In this document: positions 40,870 through 52,041 of the stretch, piece after piece
Layout: the number at the start of each line of letters is the position of its first letter
Position numbering within the stretch: position 1 is the first letter of the stretch
Origin: Cylindrotheca closterium
Lineage: Eukaryota > Bacillariophyta > Bacillariophyceae > Bacillariales > Bacillariaceae
Assembly: GCA_933822405.4 (NCBI GenBank)
Contig: CAKOGP040001668.1
Location: 401,806-465,805, forward strand
Direction of reading: 5' to 3'
Length of the DNA stretch: 64,000 nt
Made by a program: the position numbers and the translations under genes
Notes under the pieces: generated by a model
What the model was told of the DNA's origin: nothing
What the model saw: only the letters and a program-made list of their open reading frames with translations
The model's database searches: none

Positions 40870-41554
40870 ATTTTTTGGCAGTTTCGTGTCGACTTTCCAC
40901 TAAGAGCAAAGCCTCGGGTTGGCTGCATTTGGCTCTTGACTTCGATCTTGACCGCAGAAGGAGCCCAAAAAAAAAGAAACGCTCTTCCTTTCCTTCATAC
41001 GACAATTTGTATTGTATATTTTTTTTTATAAAAGTCCTTTTCTACCGTATGAAGCTATTGGCCGATAGTATTCTCGGGTCCACATAATCGAGGAACTTCT
41101 GTAGTCGCACCCCATATATAAAAGTGCGTTCGGGAATCGATCTAAAGGAGCTTTTGAGTATATCATATTGTTACTCTATTCATTCTTCGCATACTGTACG
41201 CTGTCCTCCTCGAAGTCTGAAATGGAGGAAATAAGGTCGCAGCGTACCCATAAAAGATAACGGGACCATGTGAAGATTCCAGAATGAAATATGCGTTCGA
41301 CATTGGTACTTGTACCGTAGTGCAAAAAGGTAAAAAGTGAACTTTTACGCGCTTCAAAGTATCATGGTAGTAATCATGTCGAAATCATGTCAATTCATTC
41401 TTCGCCACCGCTTCCGGCTTTTTCATTTCGTCTGATCAGAAGTACTGGTACACGTGTATACCAGCGCTGTGTTCTTCGTACCGGTAGATGTGCTGAACGA
41501 TCTAGGCATTTTCTCTTTTCGATACCTACATCTCACACCACAAAGCGCGAAACA
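40870..41554. other. Duplicated intergenic sequence
   Basis: About 685 bp that correspond to the kinase-to-BspA intergenic part of copy A, including CACCGCTTCCGGCTTTTTCA (near 41406) against the diverged match near 40057, and GGTACACGTGTATACC near 41446. Poly-A/T tracts lie at 40970-41035. No gene is seen. Confidence 0.5.
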
Positions 41555-42050
41555 GCATCGACATATTGTATTGTTGGTAAAGATCGGCACAAGGACCCAA
41601 GGGAGATACTAAGCAAAAGTCTCCGCCAAGCATCCCGGAAACCCAGCCCTCGCGTAATGATGGTTCCAACAATGATGGGGATCTCGTCGTTGGACGAGAT
41701 CAGTCTTTAACCTCATCGAAGAAGTCACAACTGATCTTCGGGAAGCTCTTCTTAAAAGAAGGTAGAAGAAGATCTGCACATTTTTCGTCCCCACATAGAT
41801 CCAGTCATGATAGACTACTTGGCTCAATTTGACAAAGGCGGAGCAAACTGCTCCAGAGACTACAAGCTCTTCTTCCTCACTCGTCCCTCGTTCCATCCAG
41901 CCGCAGGACACCGTCTATAAGTCTCCCGATTCCAGGACGAAAAGACCCAATTGATCGAGGCAGATGGATCGTGTGTCTCTCCTCCAACGTTGATGTCTCC
42001 TTCAGCTATAAGCATCGTAAGAGATAAGAAGTCTTCAGCATCAACTGAGT
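41555..42050 (+). pseudogene. Broken copy B of the BspA-like gene 5' end
   Basis: It matches 43370-43880 of the intact-looking locus: AAACCCAGCCCTCGCGTAATG, GATGGTTCC, ATCTCGTCGTTGGA, then TCTTCATCCAGCCGC-type sequence and ATAAGAAGTCTTCAGCATCA. Frames are shifted. At the place where the third copy has a TAG stop (43689), this copy has GAG. It ends where the minus-strand TPR relic begins. Confidence 0.75.
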
Positions 42051-42985
42051 TATTGGGAAAGGCAGGAGCGATTTCGTCGTAAGTACGCAGCGCCTCGTGG
42101 AAGAGGTATATGTCGCCTTTTCTGAAGCGTCTTGCGCCTTTATTGTCATTTTCCTTTTGCTTAATGCTCTGGCATTTGTCTTGTGCTCTAACAGGGTAGT
42201 CATAAGATCTTTTGTGATGGGATGGTAATCATCAAGCAGCGTTCGGCGAATGTGGATGGCCCTCGCGCACGCCTCGGTGCCAGCCTTTCTCATATCTAGT
42301 CGCAAATAAACTTTTGCAAGGTTTTCATAGGCAACACCTCCGTGGCTGGCACCTTCGAAGTTCCCTAGTGACTGCAGGCAATCTGCTTTACAGAGGAGCG
42401 CTGCTGTCAAGAAATGTGTGTTGGATTCTGTCTGTTCTTGTAGTTGCGAACAAATGTCGATGCTTTTATCAATCATATGAAGAGCATCATCGTTTCTATT
42501 TTGGTATGTCAAGGACCAAGCAATGCTAATGTATAGTATGTCTTCCCCATGTATATGCAGTAGTGTCGAAAGTGTGAGTATCTCTGTCTTGGCTGCTTTC
42601 TGGCTTCAATGATAGCGCAAACTGCTGGTGCAGCTCCGTCAAGTCAGAAATCTCTTCTCATCGTAGGACTTCTCGCGTTGATATCCAGAGCTATTTGGAC
42701 ATTTCTTCGGTTTTGCAGCGTTTCGTTGTTCCAACAAGCCTTTGTCGATATTCCCGTAGGCATTTGCTTTATCAACATGTTTTTCTCCCAATTTCTCCAA
42801 CCGTATCTCAAGAGCTCTGTTGTATTCTCCAAGGCTTCACTTCATTACAATTTCTTTTCCACGTCACTACATTTCCAGTGAGAGTGAATGTCTTGGCCAT
42901 AAAAAGATTACCCTCGTCCATTTCTTTCATTTGTATCTCCAACACTCACTCCAGTCCAGCGCTCGTTTTCTTTTAGATAATTTTC
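42006..42985 (-). pseudogene. Decayed TPR gene, truncated
   Basis: Minus-strand frames match the TPR family: RVLEIQMKEMDEGN near 42960, then a shifted part (EKNMLIKQMPTGIS near 42780, read better as EKHVDKANAYGNI in another frame), then NRNDDALHMIDKSIDICSQL, LCKADCLQSLGNFEGAS and AYENLAKVYLRLDMRKAG. Several shifts and a missing C-terminus make it a relic. It interrupts the BspA 5' duplication, so it entered after or during that duplication. Confidence 0.75.
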
Positions 42986-43397
42986 ATCACGATGTATTTT
43001 CTGTTCCACATAATCGACACAAAATGGAGAACTTCTGGAGTCGCACCCCATAAAAGTCCAAAATATCAACCAAATTCCACATCTATGCATTCGGGAATCA
43101 ATGTAGAGGAGCTTTTGGGTATTGCATTAAGTAGCTAGGTCTTTGGCATCAGACGCTAGTACCGAAAAAATGAACTTTAGCGCAAAATTGAATAATAGTT
43201 CGAATCATTTACTATTACGTCTAATCGACAGAAAGCTGTACCGATACAGTATGTTTGCTTCAGTAGCTTGATTCATGCTGTGATGCTGAAAAAATCTTGG
43301 CACTTTCTCTTGCTTCATTAGGTGGTTCTCATATAAAAATAAAAAAAACGCGACATTGCATCGAGATATTGCACTGGCAAGGATCAGCCGAAGAACC
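42986..43397. promoter_or_regulatory. Upstream region of the BspA-like locus
   Basis: About 410 bp. GAGTCGCACCCCATA near 43032 is shared with 41105, and CATTCGGGAATC with 41128, so this promoter is part of the duplicated block. No gene is seen. Confidence 0.45.
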
Positions 43398-43691
43398 ATG
43401 ATCGGTACTAACGAAGGGTCTCTGCCAATCATGCCGGAAACTCAGCCATCGCGTAGTGATGGTTCCGGCATAGATAAGGATTTCGTCGTTGGAGATAGGT
43501 CTTCAGCCTCAACGCAACGAAAACCCAAAAGTCGTGGATCGAGAAAAAGTCGCCATCGAACGTCAGGAAGTACCTCTTCCAAAGAAGGTAGAAGAAGATC
43601 TACGCATTCGTCCTCGCATCAATCGAGTCATGGTAGATCGTCTAAGACCGCTTGGCTCAATTTGACGGAGGCGGAGCAAACTTCTCCTTAG
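43398..43691 (+). pseudogene. 5' segment of the BspA-like frame, cut by an in-frame TAG
   Basis: From ATG at 43398 the frame encodes an Arg/Ser/Lys-rich stretch (MPETQPSRSDGSGID, then KSRHRTSGSTSSKEGRRR) and stops at TAG 43689-43691. The same frame continues after the stop with TTSSSHSSPVPSSRNTS and runs into the main CDS. Copy B has GAG (Glu) at this codon, so TAG is a nonsense change in a once longer N-terminus. No donor in the right phase removes it. Confidence 0.7.
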
Positions 43692-43847
43692 ACTACAAGT
43701 TCATCGCATTCGTCTCCCGTTCCATCCAGCCGCAACACATCCTTTAAGACTCCCAACTCCAAGACGACCAACCAAAAGGTTCAATTGATTGAGGCGGACG
43801 GAACAAGGATCTCTACTCCACTGTTGACTTCTCCTGGGGCTACAAGC

Positions 43848-46593
43848 ATGGGAAGAGATGAGAAGTCTTCAGCATCAACGAAACGAAAGCTGAAGAGTGA
43901 TGGATCGCGAAGTCGTCATCGGGGATCTCCAGCAACACGACCTTCCTCCGTAGACGGTCGATCCAGTCACAGTAGATCATCCAAGACCTCTGATTCCAAG
44001 ACGAGCAAACAAAAGATGCAACTAATGGAGGCGGATGGGACAAGGATCTTGACACCACCGTTGGCTTCTCCTGGGGTCATGAATGTCTCGGGCTCTAGAT
44101 CAAGCAAAAGGAAATCATCCAAGTTTGACAACAGGCACAGCCGTAGTTCTGGTTCCAAACAATCCAAGACCAAGGTCCGATTGGCCGAAGCGATTGGAGC
44201 GGATATTATTCCACCTTCCCCTCCGTTCGGTGCGGATGACTTGGCACCAACTGTTGAGGCGACTGCAGCACCAGATGTTGATGAAATCGAAGCTGCTCGT
44301 CAACAAGGAAGAGACGAAGAACGAAATGCAAGAGCGCCAGCAGAAACGAACAATGTTTTCCTAGCTACCCTTGCACCAAAAGAAAACAAAGGCAGAAAGT
44401 ACGCTGCGTTTCTATTTCTTGTGATTGCTACAGGAGTGATAACGTGGCTGCTGGTACCAAAGGCTTCGGAATCTTTGTCTCAAATTCAAATCTTTGATCC
44501 GCCTACAGCTGAAGATTGTTTAGCGATCTCGGAGGGAAAGGAAACTGCAGACCAAAATGGAACAATATCCAATCAATTTGGAGTTGAAATGGACTTTGCT
44601 GTGACTGCTGATATTGATATTGAATTTTTGCGAAAAGAGCTTGCGGCTAAGATACAGCGAGATGTTCTTCCATTTCTAGTTGGATGTAACATTGCAGTTT
44701 CTGTTTCCATTTCCATTGAAAACAACATTTTCGTTATTGAGAACGCTGTACTGAAATCGATCTCCACTGGCGACCCTACAGTCTGCAGAAACGCTACTGT
44801 AGAAAGACTCTGCTCCTTTGTCTACATGGAGCTTGATGTATTTTCGAAGGATGATGACGTTTTAAGTGAAGTACTCCTTGGGCAAATAATTGGTGTATTT
44901 GGAGACGAAGCACTATTGATGTTTCTGAACTTGATTTCTTCAGTGCAAGAGATATACTTCAACACGGCATTTGAGATTCTCCCAACAACCTTAAGCCCGT
45001 CCAAGCAAGAAGATGTTTCTGGTGATGGCTTGCCATCTCAAGAGATCTGTGATGCAATTAGCAATGGTACTCAGGTCCCCGGTCAGGAAAGTCTAGTTCC
45101 CCAAGAGTACGATATTTTTATGGATGTCATGTTGGAATCTGAATCTGAGCTAGTACTGATTACCATCGAACTGGAACAGAAGCTTCAGAGCCTGCTCATG
45201 CCTTCACTCGCTGGTTGCGACGACAACGCACTGCGTGATAACTTGATCTTGAACGCTTTGGTAGATGCTGGGGCAGGAACCAACGGGACCTGCTTGCCTG
45301 AATCGGAGAGTCCGTGTTACCGCTATGTGATTCATCTCTACATCTACATCGATAGCATCATATCTTCAGCTGACTTTTTGGAAGAGATTATGGCAAAGTT
45401 CCGCGAAATACCGTTGGTAGAACGATTGGGATTATTATCACCCTTCAAGAGAATTACTATTGTTGAAATCATTTCCGAAGCAACTTCTACGGGTCCCTCT
45501 GGTAAGTACGAGTACCAGTTTGAGCAAAGCATACGATTTTCACTACAACTAACCACCTCCTCTTGCGCATCCATCGTCTGCCCCCTCAACTGAATCGTCA
45601 TCAGTGAATCCCACGTGGGCGCCAGTCACATACCCCACTACTGACGACCCCACAAGATTGCCGTTGACAGTACCATCATTGAGTCCAACAAGAGCATCAT
45701 TGACCTCGACGACAACTGAAGCTCCTACGACGAGGCCAACTCCTATTCCAATACCGCAACCTGTGGTTGGTCCAACATTGCAGCCCACGCCTGGCCCAAC
45801 CGGCATAGTAACACAGGGTCCTACGACGAGGCCAACTCCAATTCCAACGCTACACCCTGTAGTTGGTCAAACATTCGTACCAACGCCATCACCAACGCCG
45901 CCGTCTACCGTAGCACCCTCCGACAATCCAACAACAAAGCCATCGGTGCCTCCTACCCTAGAGCCCAGTACATCACAGCCAAGTGTTTCGCCAACCGCTG
46001 AGCAATCATCCAAGCCCTCGGTGCCACCAACATTGCAGCCTTGTTTTGAAACCAACACTGAGCTCTCTGATGCAGTTAGTAACTGGTTTACGTCCTCTGA
46101 ATTCAAGGCATCGGTCGAGGCCCAATATGGACTAATAGAGGACTGGTGTTTAGGCCCAGGTGTGACCAGCATGGAAGACCTCTTCAAAGATAAAAGCACG
46201 TTCAACGAGGACATTTCGAATTGGGACGTTTCTTCTGTCACGACGATGCAAGGAATGTTCAACAGCGCATCATCATTCAACCAAGATTTGTCGTCATGGG
46301 ACGTCTCTTCTGTCACAAACATGATGGCTCTGTTCCGCGCTGCGCCATTGTTCGATGGAGCAATATCAACTTGGGATGTTTCTTTTGTTACAAACATGAG
46401 AAACATGTTCTGGGATGCATCATCCTTCAATCAAGACTTGTCATCATGGGATGTCTCTTCTGTTAGTATTATGGAAAGCATGTTCCGAGGTGCATCCTCA
46501 TTAAATCAAGACTTGTCATCATGGGATGTATCTTCTGTCACTCTCATGGGTTCCGTGTTCCAAGAAGCATCTGCATTCAATCAGAATCTTTGA
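43848..46593 (+). CDS. BspA-like (DUF285) type II membrane protein, two exons
   Basis: Exon 1 43848-45501 and exon 2 45605-46593 join in phase (donor GTAAGT, acceptor CAG) into 880 aa. The basic Ser-rich cytosolic part holds two copies of EADGTRI-TP; a membrane segment follows at about residues 185-203 (YAAFLFLVIATGVITWLLV). Two related ~180-aa ectodomain parts are next, each with a DCLAIS/EICDAIS start. After the intron come a Pro/Thr stalk (TTRPTPIPIPQPVVGPT) and a BspA domain with about six units of the type F-DLSSWDVSSVT-M--MF. Such repeats form surface LRR-like folds used in adhesion or ligand binding. The ATG at 43848 is the first after the TAG at 43689. The frame ends at TGA 46591, at a position where the downstream copy has Cys. 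Confidence 0.7.
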
Positions 46594-47403
46594 GCGTGGA
46601 GCTTGCAGGTTCCGATCAATGCTGAAGTTACCAATGCATTTAGCGCAACCAACTGCCCTTCAGTAACAGTACAGCCAAACCTCGCTTGGAATCTACCAGG
46701 TCCATTCTGTTACTCTTGCAGTCCATGTTTTCAAACCAACATTGAGCTCTCTGATGCAGTCAACAACTGGTTTACTTCCCCTGAGTTAAAGGCATCCGTC
46801 GAGGCCCAATATGGAGTGATAGGGGACTGGTGTTTCGGTGTAGGTGTGACAGACATGGAAGACCTCCTTAGCTATAGTCCCACCTTCAACGAGGACATCT
46901 CGAACTGGGACGTTTCTTCTGTCACCACGATGCGATCAATGTTCTGGGGTGCAGAACTATTCAACCAAGACTTGTCGTCATGGGATGTCTCTTCTGTCAC
47001 CAGCATGAGATCAATGTTCAACAGCGCGAGCGCGTTCGATCAGGATTTGACATCATGGGATGTGTCGTCTGTCACCACGACGCGATCTATGTTTGCCGAG
47101 GCATCATCATTCAATGGCGACTTGTCATCTTGGGATGTCTCTTCGGTCACTGAAATGACATGGATGTTCTGGCTTGCAGAATCCTTCAATGGAGACTTGT
47201 CATCGTGGGATGTTTCTTCTGTGACTGACATGTCTGCGATATTTCACGAAGCAGCATCCTTCAACCAGAATCTTTGTGCATGGGGTTTGCGGATTCCCAA
47301 TAACGCTGATGTTTCGATACCGTTCGTAGAAACCAATTGCCTATCGACAAGCCAGCCAAACCTCACTGGGACTCCTCCTGGGCCTTTTTGCCACGTCTGT
47401 TAA
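46594..47403 (+). pseudogene. Second BspA domain in the same frame after an in-frame TGA
   Basis: Right after TGA the same frame continues as AWSLQVPINAEVTNAFSATN, CFQTNIELSDAVNNWF and then another full BspA array (FNEDISNWDVSSVTTMRSMF and about five more units) ending NQNLCAWGLRIPNNADVS and FCHVC, TAA. The unit before TGA reads FNQNL*AW, against FNQNLCAW here, so TGT or TGC became TGA. The open 266 codons show little decay, so the change is recent or the stop is read through. No separate ATG-led gene is evident. Confidence 0.7.
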
Positions 47404-47732
47404 ACTAAGAAAAGAATTGTATCATCTGCACACATTAGTAATACGACAGGTGGAACAAGAAGTATGACCAATGACAACGATGATCGGACGAATAATAAGG
47501 GAAAGATCGAAAAAATGACATCTCATTTTTCGACTGGTTCGATCACTTAATGTTTGAGAAAGGCTACGTCTGTACCTCCTCATCTCTGATTCTCATTCAT
47601 TCATTCTTATCCCACTTGCTACTTCGTATTTACATTATGCTAGCTACTACCGGTACATTGCAGTGTATCGGAATTCTAAGGCTATACAGTTACAATCGCT
47701 CCCTTGAATGGAATGAATCAATCAAGCTACTA
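47404..47732. other. Convergent 3' region
   Basis: About 330 bp between the BspA locus and the convergent tetraspan gene. One CTACCGGTAC motif lies near 47647. No gene is seen. Confidence 0.5.
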
Positions 47733-49341
47733 CTATTCAAATATTGGATCGTCACTGGCATCATCAGCAACTTCCTCCGCTGTTTGAGGAAGTCTGCGTT
47801 CCTTACCAATGGGAGATTCAGCAGGTGCTTGGGGGGCACCAAGCGATGGTGCATTTGGAGATTGTGGCTTTGGTGGCACTGGTGACAATGGTGCCTCGGA
47901 TGCAGAGTCACTTCTTTCAGTATCGCCTTCCATCACAGTAGGCAATCCTCCGTTGAGTTCTTCCTCGACGTATTCCTCTTCCATGGTTTCACTTTCTTCG
48001 ACGACCTCTTCAATATATTCTTCCATTTGCTCTTCTTCAATGTATTCTTCTGTCTCTCCATCCTGAACAAAGACTACTTCCTCTTCGATGGTACCGCCAG
48101 TCTCGTCGACAAGCTCCTCTTCAACAGTAGCAGTAGCTGGTTCAGTAGTGGCACTAGAATCAGTGAAGGCGCCTGAGAGTGGATCCTCGTTGGAAACCTT
48201 CTCTTTCTTGCCGTCATCCTCATCGGTTGGAGGTGGTCCCAATGTGGATCCTTCATTGCTAGGAGTAGCCGAAGCTTCATCTTCAGCGTAGACGGATGTC
48301 ACACTTGGTGTCGAAATATCATCACCTGATATAGAACCACCTTCAATGACTGTTGGCAAGGGTGCTTCAATATCCCCAGCCACATTCTTGGCATTGCTGG
48401 TGGGCGGTGTTGCATCTTGATCTTCACCGTCACTATAGGATGCACTGGTAGCGTCATCGTCGCCTTCGAGTGAGCTGGCAGCGCTCATCTCGTCCATGAA
48501 TCCATCTGGTTGGGAATCGGAATGGACTCCAGTGGTACCATTGGAGCGTCCCGCAAATTCATCTCCAGGGTAATCGGACATGGTAAGGTACATGGCACCA
48601 GCCATGAAATAGCAGGCACACGATGCTCCCGAAAATCCAGCCGATCGGCCAAACGTACAGGTGTATTCCTCGCAAAACTCACTACTGAAAATCAGCAGTG
48701 TCAATCCTTGAAAGACTGTCAGGACAACCGACACCAAAAAGAATTGCAAATACCGAAGTCTTCGGGTCTGAGAGGAGCAGCAGAAGGTTGTGGAATAAAA
48801 AAATTGCAACCAGCCCCCGGCTGCACCAATCATGGCAAAGATGCGCGTCAAATTAAAGCCGTTTCCCAAAAAGTCCCAGTACTCCTTCAATTGCGTTTGG
48901 GAGGTTGCACCAGCATCGTCGTACCAATAACACCGGCCATCAAAGGCATCCTCAAAGGTCAAGTAGCCAAAAGTGTTGCTGGTTTTGGTAGGACCCAGAA
49001 CAAATCTCAGGTCTTCGTCAATCTTGACAAAGGCACAATCACCGAGGGAAGCAATGGAAAAGAAACTTCCCAATATCAAAAAGCATTGAGCAGCGGCAAC
49101 TTGGAGTCCTCCATTGAGGTATCCGAATCCTGTATTATTTTGGGTTGATTGGTGGAATCAATCATGAGGAGGATGAATGAGAACCATCGTCAAACATATA
49201 GAGTATCCACAGACAGGAGAAAGAGACCAATAGTATCAGCAACAACGACAAATATAGCTTACCACACATACATTCATCTCGGGTCTTGGGTTCCTTACTG
49301 CTGGTGCAGCATACAATGGGGGAACAAGAAGAAGATACCAT
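47733..49341 (-). CDS. Tetraspan membrane protein with long acidic cytosolic tail, two exons
   Basis: Exon 1 49341-49263 and exon 2 49129-47733 join in phase (GTAAGC donor at 49262, CAG acceptor at 49130) into 491 aa. The first half has four membrane segments: around GGLQVAAAQCFLILGSFFSI, FNLTRIFAMIGAAGGWLQFF, LQFFLVSVVLTVFQGLTLLI, and GASCACYFMAGAMYLTM, with paired Cys in the loops (FCEEYTCTF). Large sets of such four-pass proteins exist in diatoms without known function. The second half is very acidic and repetitive (EEEVVFVQDGETEEYIEEE, then MEEYIEEVVEESE). Its 3' part is copied at 33209-33587. Confidence 0.7.
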
Positions 49342-49750
49342 CTTTATTGGTACTGGTCGTGTTGTCGTATTTTGAAATCAGAGTATTTTGTATTCTCCAA
49401 GCCAATGATTCGGGAACAATTGGCAATGATGGACTATTGCTGCTTTCTATTGTTCTCTTTTCGTCGGATACAGTAGCTCACCAAATATCAAACAGAAGAG
49501 TTCAATAAAAGGCATGAAGGTGCGAGTATTGATCGTTTTTCGTTTTTTGTCCATCACTTAGAAAATGTGGGAAGCAAGCGTGCCTATTTTTTGGTTGTGG
49601 GACTGCGCGAAGCGACTCATTCGATCTCTTGGACTAAAAGAAGCCTTTTTGAGTCCCGTCCTTCTGCGACCCGCCGCCATTGTTGAACCGCATGCGGTAT
49701 TATATAACTAAACTGCACCAAAACAATCAACAACACATCGAAGGTTAACC
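49342..49750. promoter_or_regulatory. Divergent promoter of the tetraspan and RS-rich genes
   Basis: About 410 bp between divergent starts. A TATA-like TATTATATAA lies near 49696, about 50 bp before the RS-protein ATG. No gene is seen. Confidence 0.4.
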
Positions 49751-50392
49751 ATGGACGACCGATCCAAGAGAGAGTCATCCTCATCCAAGAGGGAGGATAA
49801 GGAAGATTCGGAGCGGGGGGATAACAAAGTTGCTGGTCGCAGAGACCGGAAAAGTGGAGACGAATCACGAGACAATAGTAAACGAGGAGACTCCTCCTCC
49901 AGTCATCGACGTCGTCGGAGCAGAGATGATAGTGGCAAACGAAGAGATCGCAAACGTCGTCGACGAGATGACGGTGATGGCAGTGATAGTGATGATGAGT
50001 CATCTGTTTCCTCATCGGACAGTAGATCATCAGAGAGCAGTGAAGGATATCGGCGGAGAAGACGACGCCGAAAGGAGAGAAAAGGGAGTAAGGATCATCG
50101 CAAGCGAAGTAGTCGGGACAGTAAGAAACGAAAGAAGTCCAAGAGGCATTCATCTTTGTCCTCAGATGATGATTCCAATTCAAGTAGCGACAGCGATAGA
50201 CATCGACGAAAGCGAAAGAGCTCCAGAAAGAAACGAAAGGATTCTTCCAAGAAGACAGAGGACAAGGGTCCACGTCGGAGTGCCATTACCGGCAAAAAGC
50301 TCAAGCTGCATATTGAAAAAACAGAAGAAGATATTGCCAATGAAAAGGCTCGAGAGAAGCTATTGGAATATATGAATTCATCCTTCAAATGA
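49751..50392 (+). CDS. RS/KR-rich nuclear-type protein
   Basis: A 213-aa protein made mostly of Ser, Arg, Lys and Asp low complexity (RRRRSRDDSGKRRDRKRRRR, SDSDDESSVSSSDSRSSES), like splicing-related RS proteins. The last ~40 residues (RRSAITGKKLKLHIEKTEED, then KAREKLLEYMNSSF) are not low complexity and resemble a short conserved tail of plant and animal RS-rich proteins of unknown role. Many basic clusters would serve as nuclear signals. ACCATGG is an ideal start context. Confidence 0.7.
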   Translation: MDDRSKRESSSSKREDKEDSERGDNKVAGRRDRKSGDESRDNSKRGDSSSSHRRRRSRDDSGKRRDRKRRRRDDGDGSDSDDESSVSSSDSRSSESSEGYRRRRRRRKERKGSKDHRKRSSRDSKKRKKSKRHSSLSSDDDSNSSSDSDRHRRKRKSSRKKRKDSSKKTEDKGPRRSAITGKKLKLHIEKTEEDIANEKAREKLLEYMNSSFK

Positions 50393-50709
50393 AGAAACCA
50401 AAAAGAAGAATTGTCATATTCAAGAAGATTTGTCATATTCAACATGAGTGTACCTCTCAGTAGCTTTCCAATAAGTCTCAGATTGTATACTGGAGCAATG
50501 AAAGAGCCCTTCACATAGCCCTTTAGATTCAATGGGGATACTTCCATTTGCCTAACAATTGATACGAGTTGACTGATGTATAATAGATGACACACATAAT
50601 GCCATAATATTGACAAAATTACTGTTTCTCAGAGTAAATTTGACGTCCTCCGAGAAATCAATTGGGTAGCCACATTAATGCACGTCTATTATTTGTATTA
50701 CAACAACAA
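50393..50709. other. Convergent 3' region
   Basis: About 320 bp between the RS-rich gene and the convergent LST8 gene. It contains a short direct repeat (TTGTCATATTCAA at about 50411 and 50432). No gene is seen. Confidence 0.5.
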
Positions 50710-51871
50710 TTAAAAGCTACTATCATTCAATGCCACACAGGTTACAGCACCTTGGTGGCCATGGTACTGTCGCACAATCTCCCCCGTCCGTAGACTCCAT
50801 AATCGAGAAATGGAATCGCTGGATGCCGTCACAACATAACTCGAATCCGCACAAAAGGCAGCGTCCCATACCCATCTAGAATCCTGCAAGTCTTGCACCA
50901 GCTTCCATGTTTTAGTATCCCACAATCGAACCATACCATCGGAACCAGTAGTGCACAAATGCAAACAATCTGGTGATATCCGTGCATGCAAGCAATAGGA
51001 TCCTGGTTGTGAGTGTGCCCGAAACGAGCTCTTTGGTTTGGGTGTATCAAAGTATACGCCTGATTTGGGACACCATGTATAGACCGTTCCGTGATTACTA
51101 ACTGCCACCAAGGTGTTGGAGTCGGACGAAATGTCCACCGCTTGAATCGCAGTCTGAATCAAACAACCTCCCGTTCGTCGTCCTGCCGGTCGAGTCTCGG
51201 CAATGCAGCCATCTCGTTTGGTCGTAGGACTACCCGTGCTACTATTACTGGTACTACTGTTCCCACCACCACTACCATCCATTCCCAAATCCCATACCTT
51301 GACGTTACCATTGGCATCCCCCGATATGATTTCATCACGATCCACTCGCAAGCAAACCGATCGCACTTGAGCCTTGACGTCAAAACTTCGAGACGGCGTC
51401 GTGCTCCGTAAATCCCACAATTTAATGGTCCCATCTTCCGATCCACTAAAGAAAAAGCGACCATCTCGTTGAAAGCCCAAGGAAGTGACATTGCCAGTGT
51501 GCGCGTCCAGCGTCAAGATTGGATCGGAATGTTTGGAACTATCCACATCGTACAAACGAATGTGGGGATTTCCACCAGCGGCAAGAAAGGCTTTGTCGGG
51601 TGTGATTTCCAGCTAAATGAATGAAACAAGAAACGAAAGAATAAGTAAGAATAATTAGCATTTAAAAGCCAGAAACCTTCGCAAGCATGGAAACGAACAG
51701 TACTGGTACTCGCAACCAATCGACATCAACCGTTCTATAATGATCAAGTCCAAAACGTACCTTGTTCACTTGTGAGTCTGGAAATTTGAGCACCCGCGAG
51801 CAAACTCCAGAGGGTGCTTGCCAAAATCTTATTTTGTGATCATATCCAGCGGTAGCTAGAATGACACTCAT
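50710..51871 (-). CDS. LST8: LST8 (WD40 subunit of TOR complexes), two exons
   Basis: Exon 1 51871-51761 and exon 2 51612-50710 join in phase 0 across a 148-bp intron (GTACGT donor, TAG acceptor) into 337 aa. The N-terminus [34 protein letters not shown] and then [48 protein letters not shown] and [10 protein letters not shown] follow LST8 from yeast to human. Seven WD units fill the protein. LST8 binds the TOR kinase domain in TORC1 and TORC2. A Ser/Gly/Thr-rich insert of about 40 aa ([20 protein letters not shown]) in the fourth blade is unusual. Confidence 0.93.
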
Positions 51872-52041
51872 GTCGATTGCTTCATGAACGAGATGGATAC
51901 AGTTTGTGATACGATAAATAATGAAAAAGGAAAAATATTGCTTGCGAATTTTTGTTTCTTTTAGCAGATCAGACTAATCCGACCAATACCGGTCTGTACG
52001 TTCGCCAAACTATTTTGTAGTGAAATTTCTTGTTTCTACTA

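Noticed and set aside
43630..43691. Intron ending at TTCTCCTTAG that would remove the TAG stop
   Set aside because: The acceptor looks good, but every nearby GT donor leaves the wrong phase and leads to a stop downstream.
46591..46593. Selenocysteine reading of TGA
   Set aside because: BspA repeats have no redox role and a single base change from a Cys codon explains the stop; no SECIS structure could be checked. Kept only as a remote option in the finding.
50095..50616. 173-aa frame antisense to the RS-rich gene
   Set aside because: It mirrors the RS low complexity (Ser codons read backwards) and lacks any family feature.
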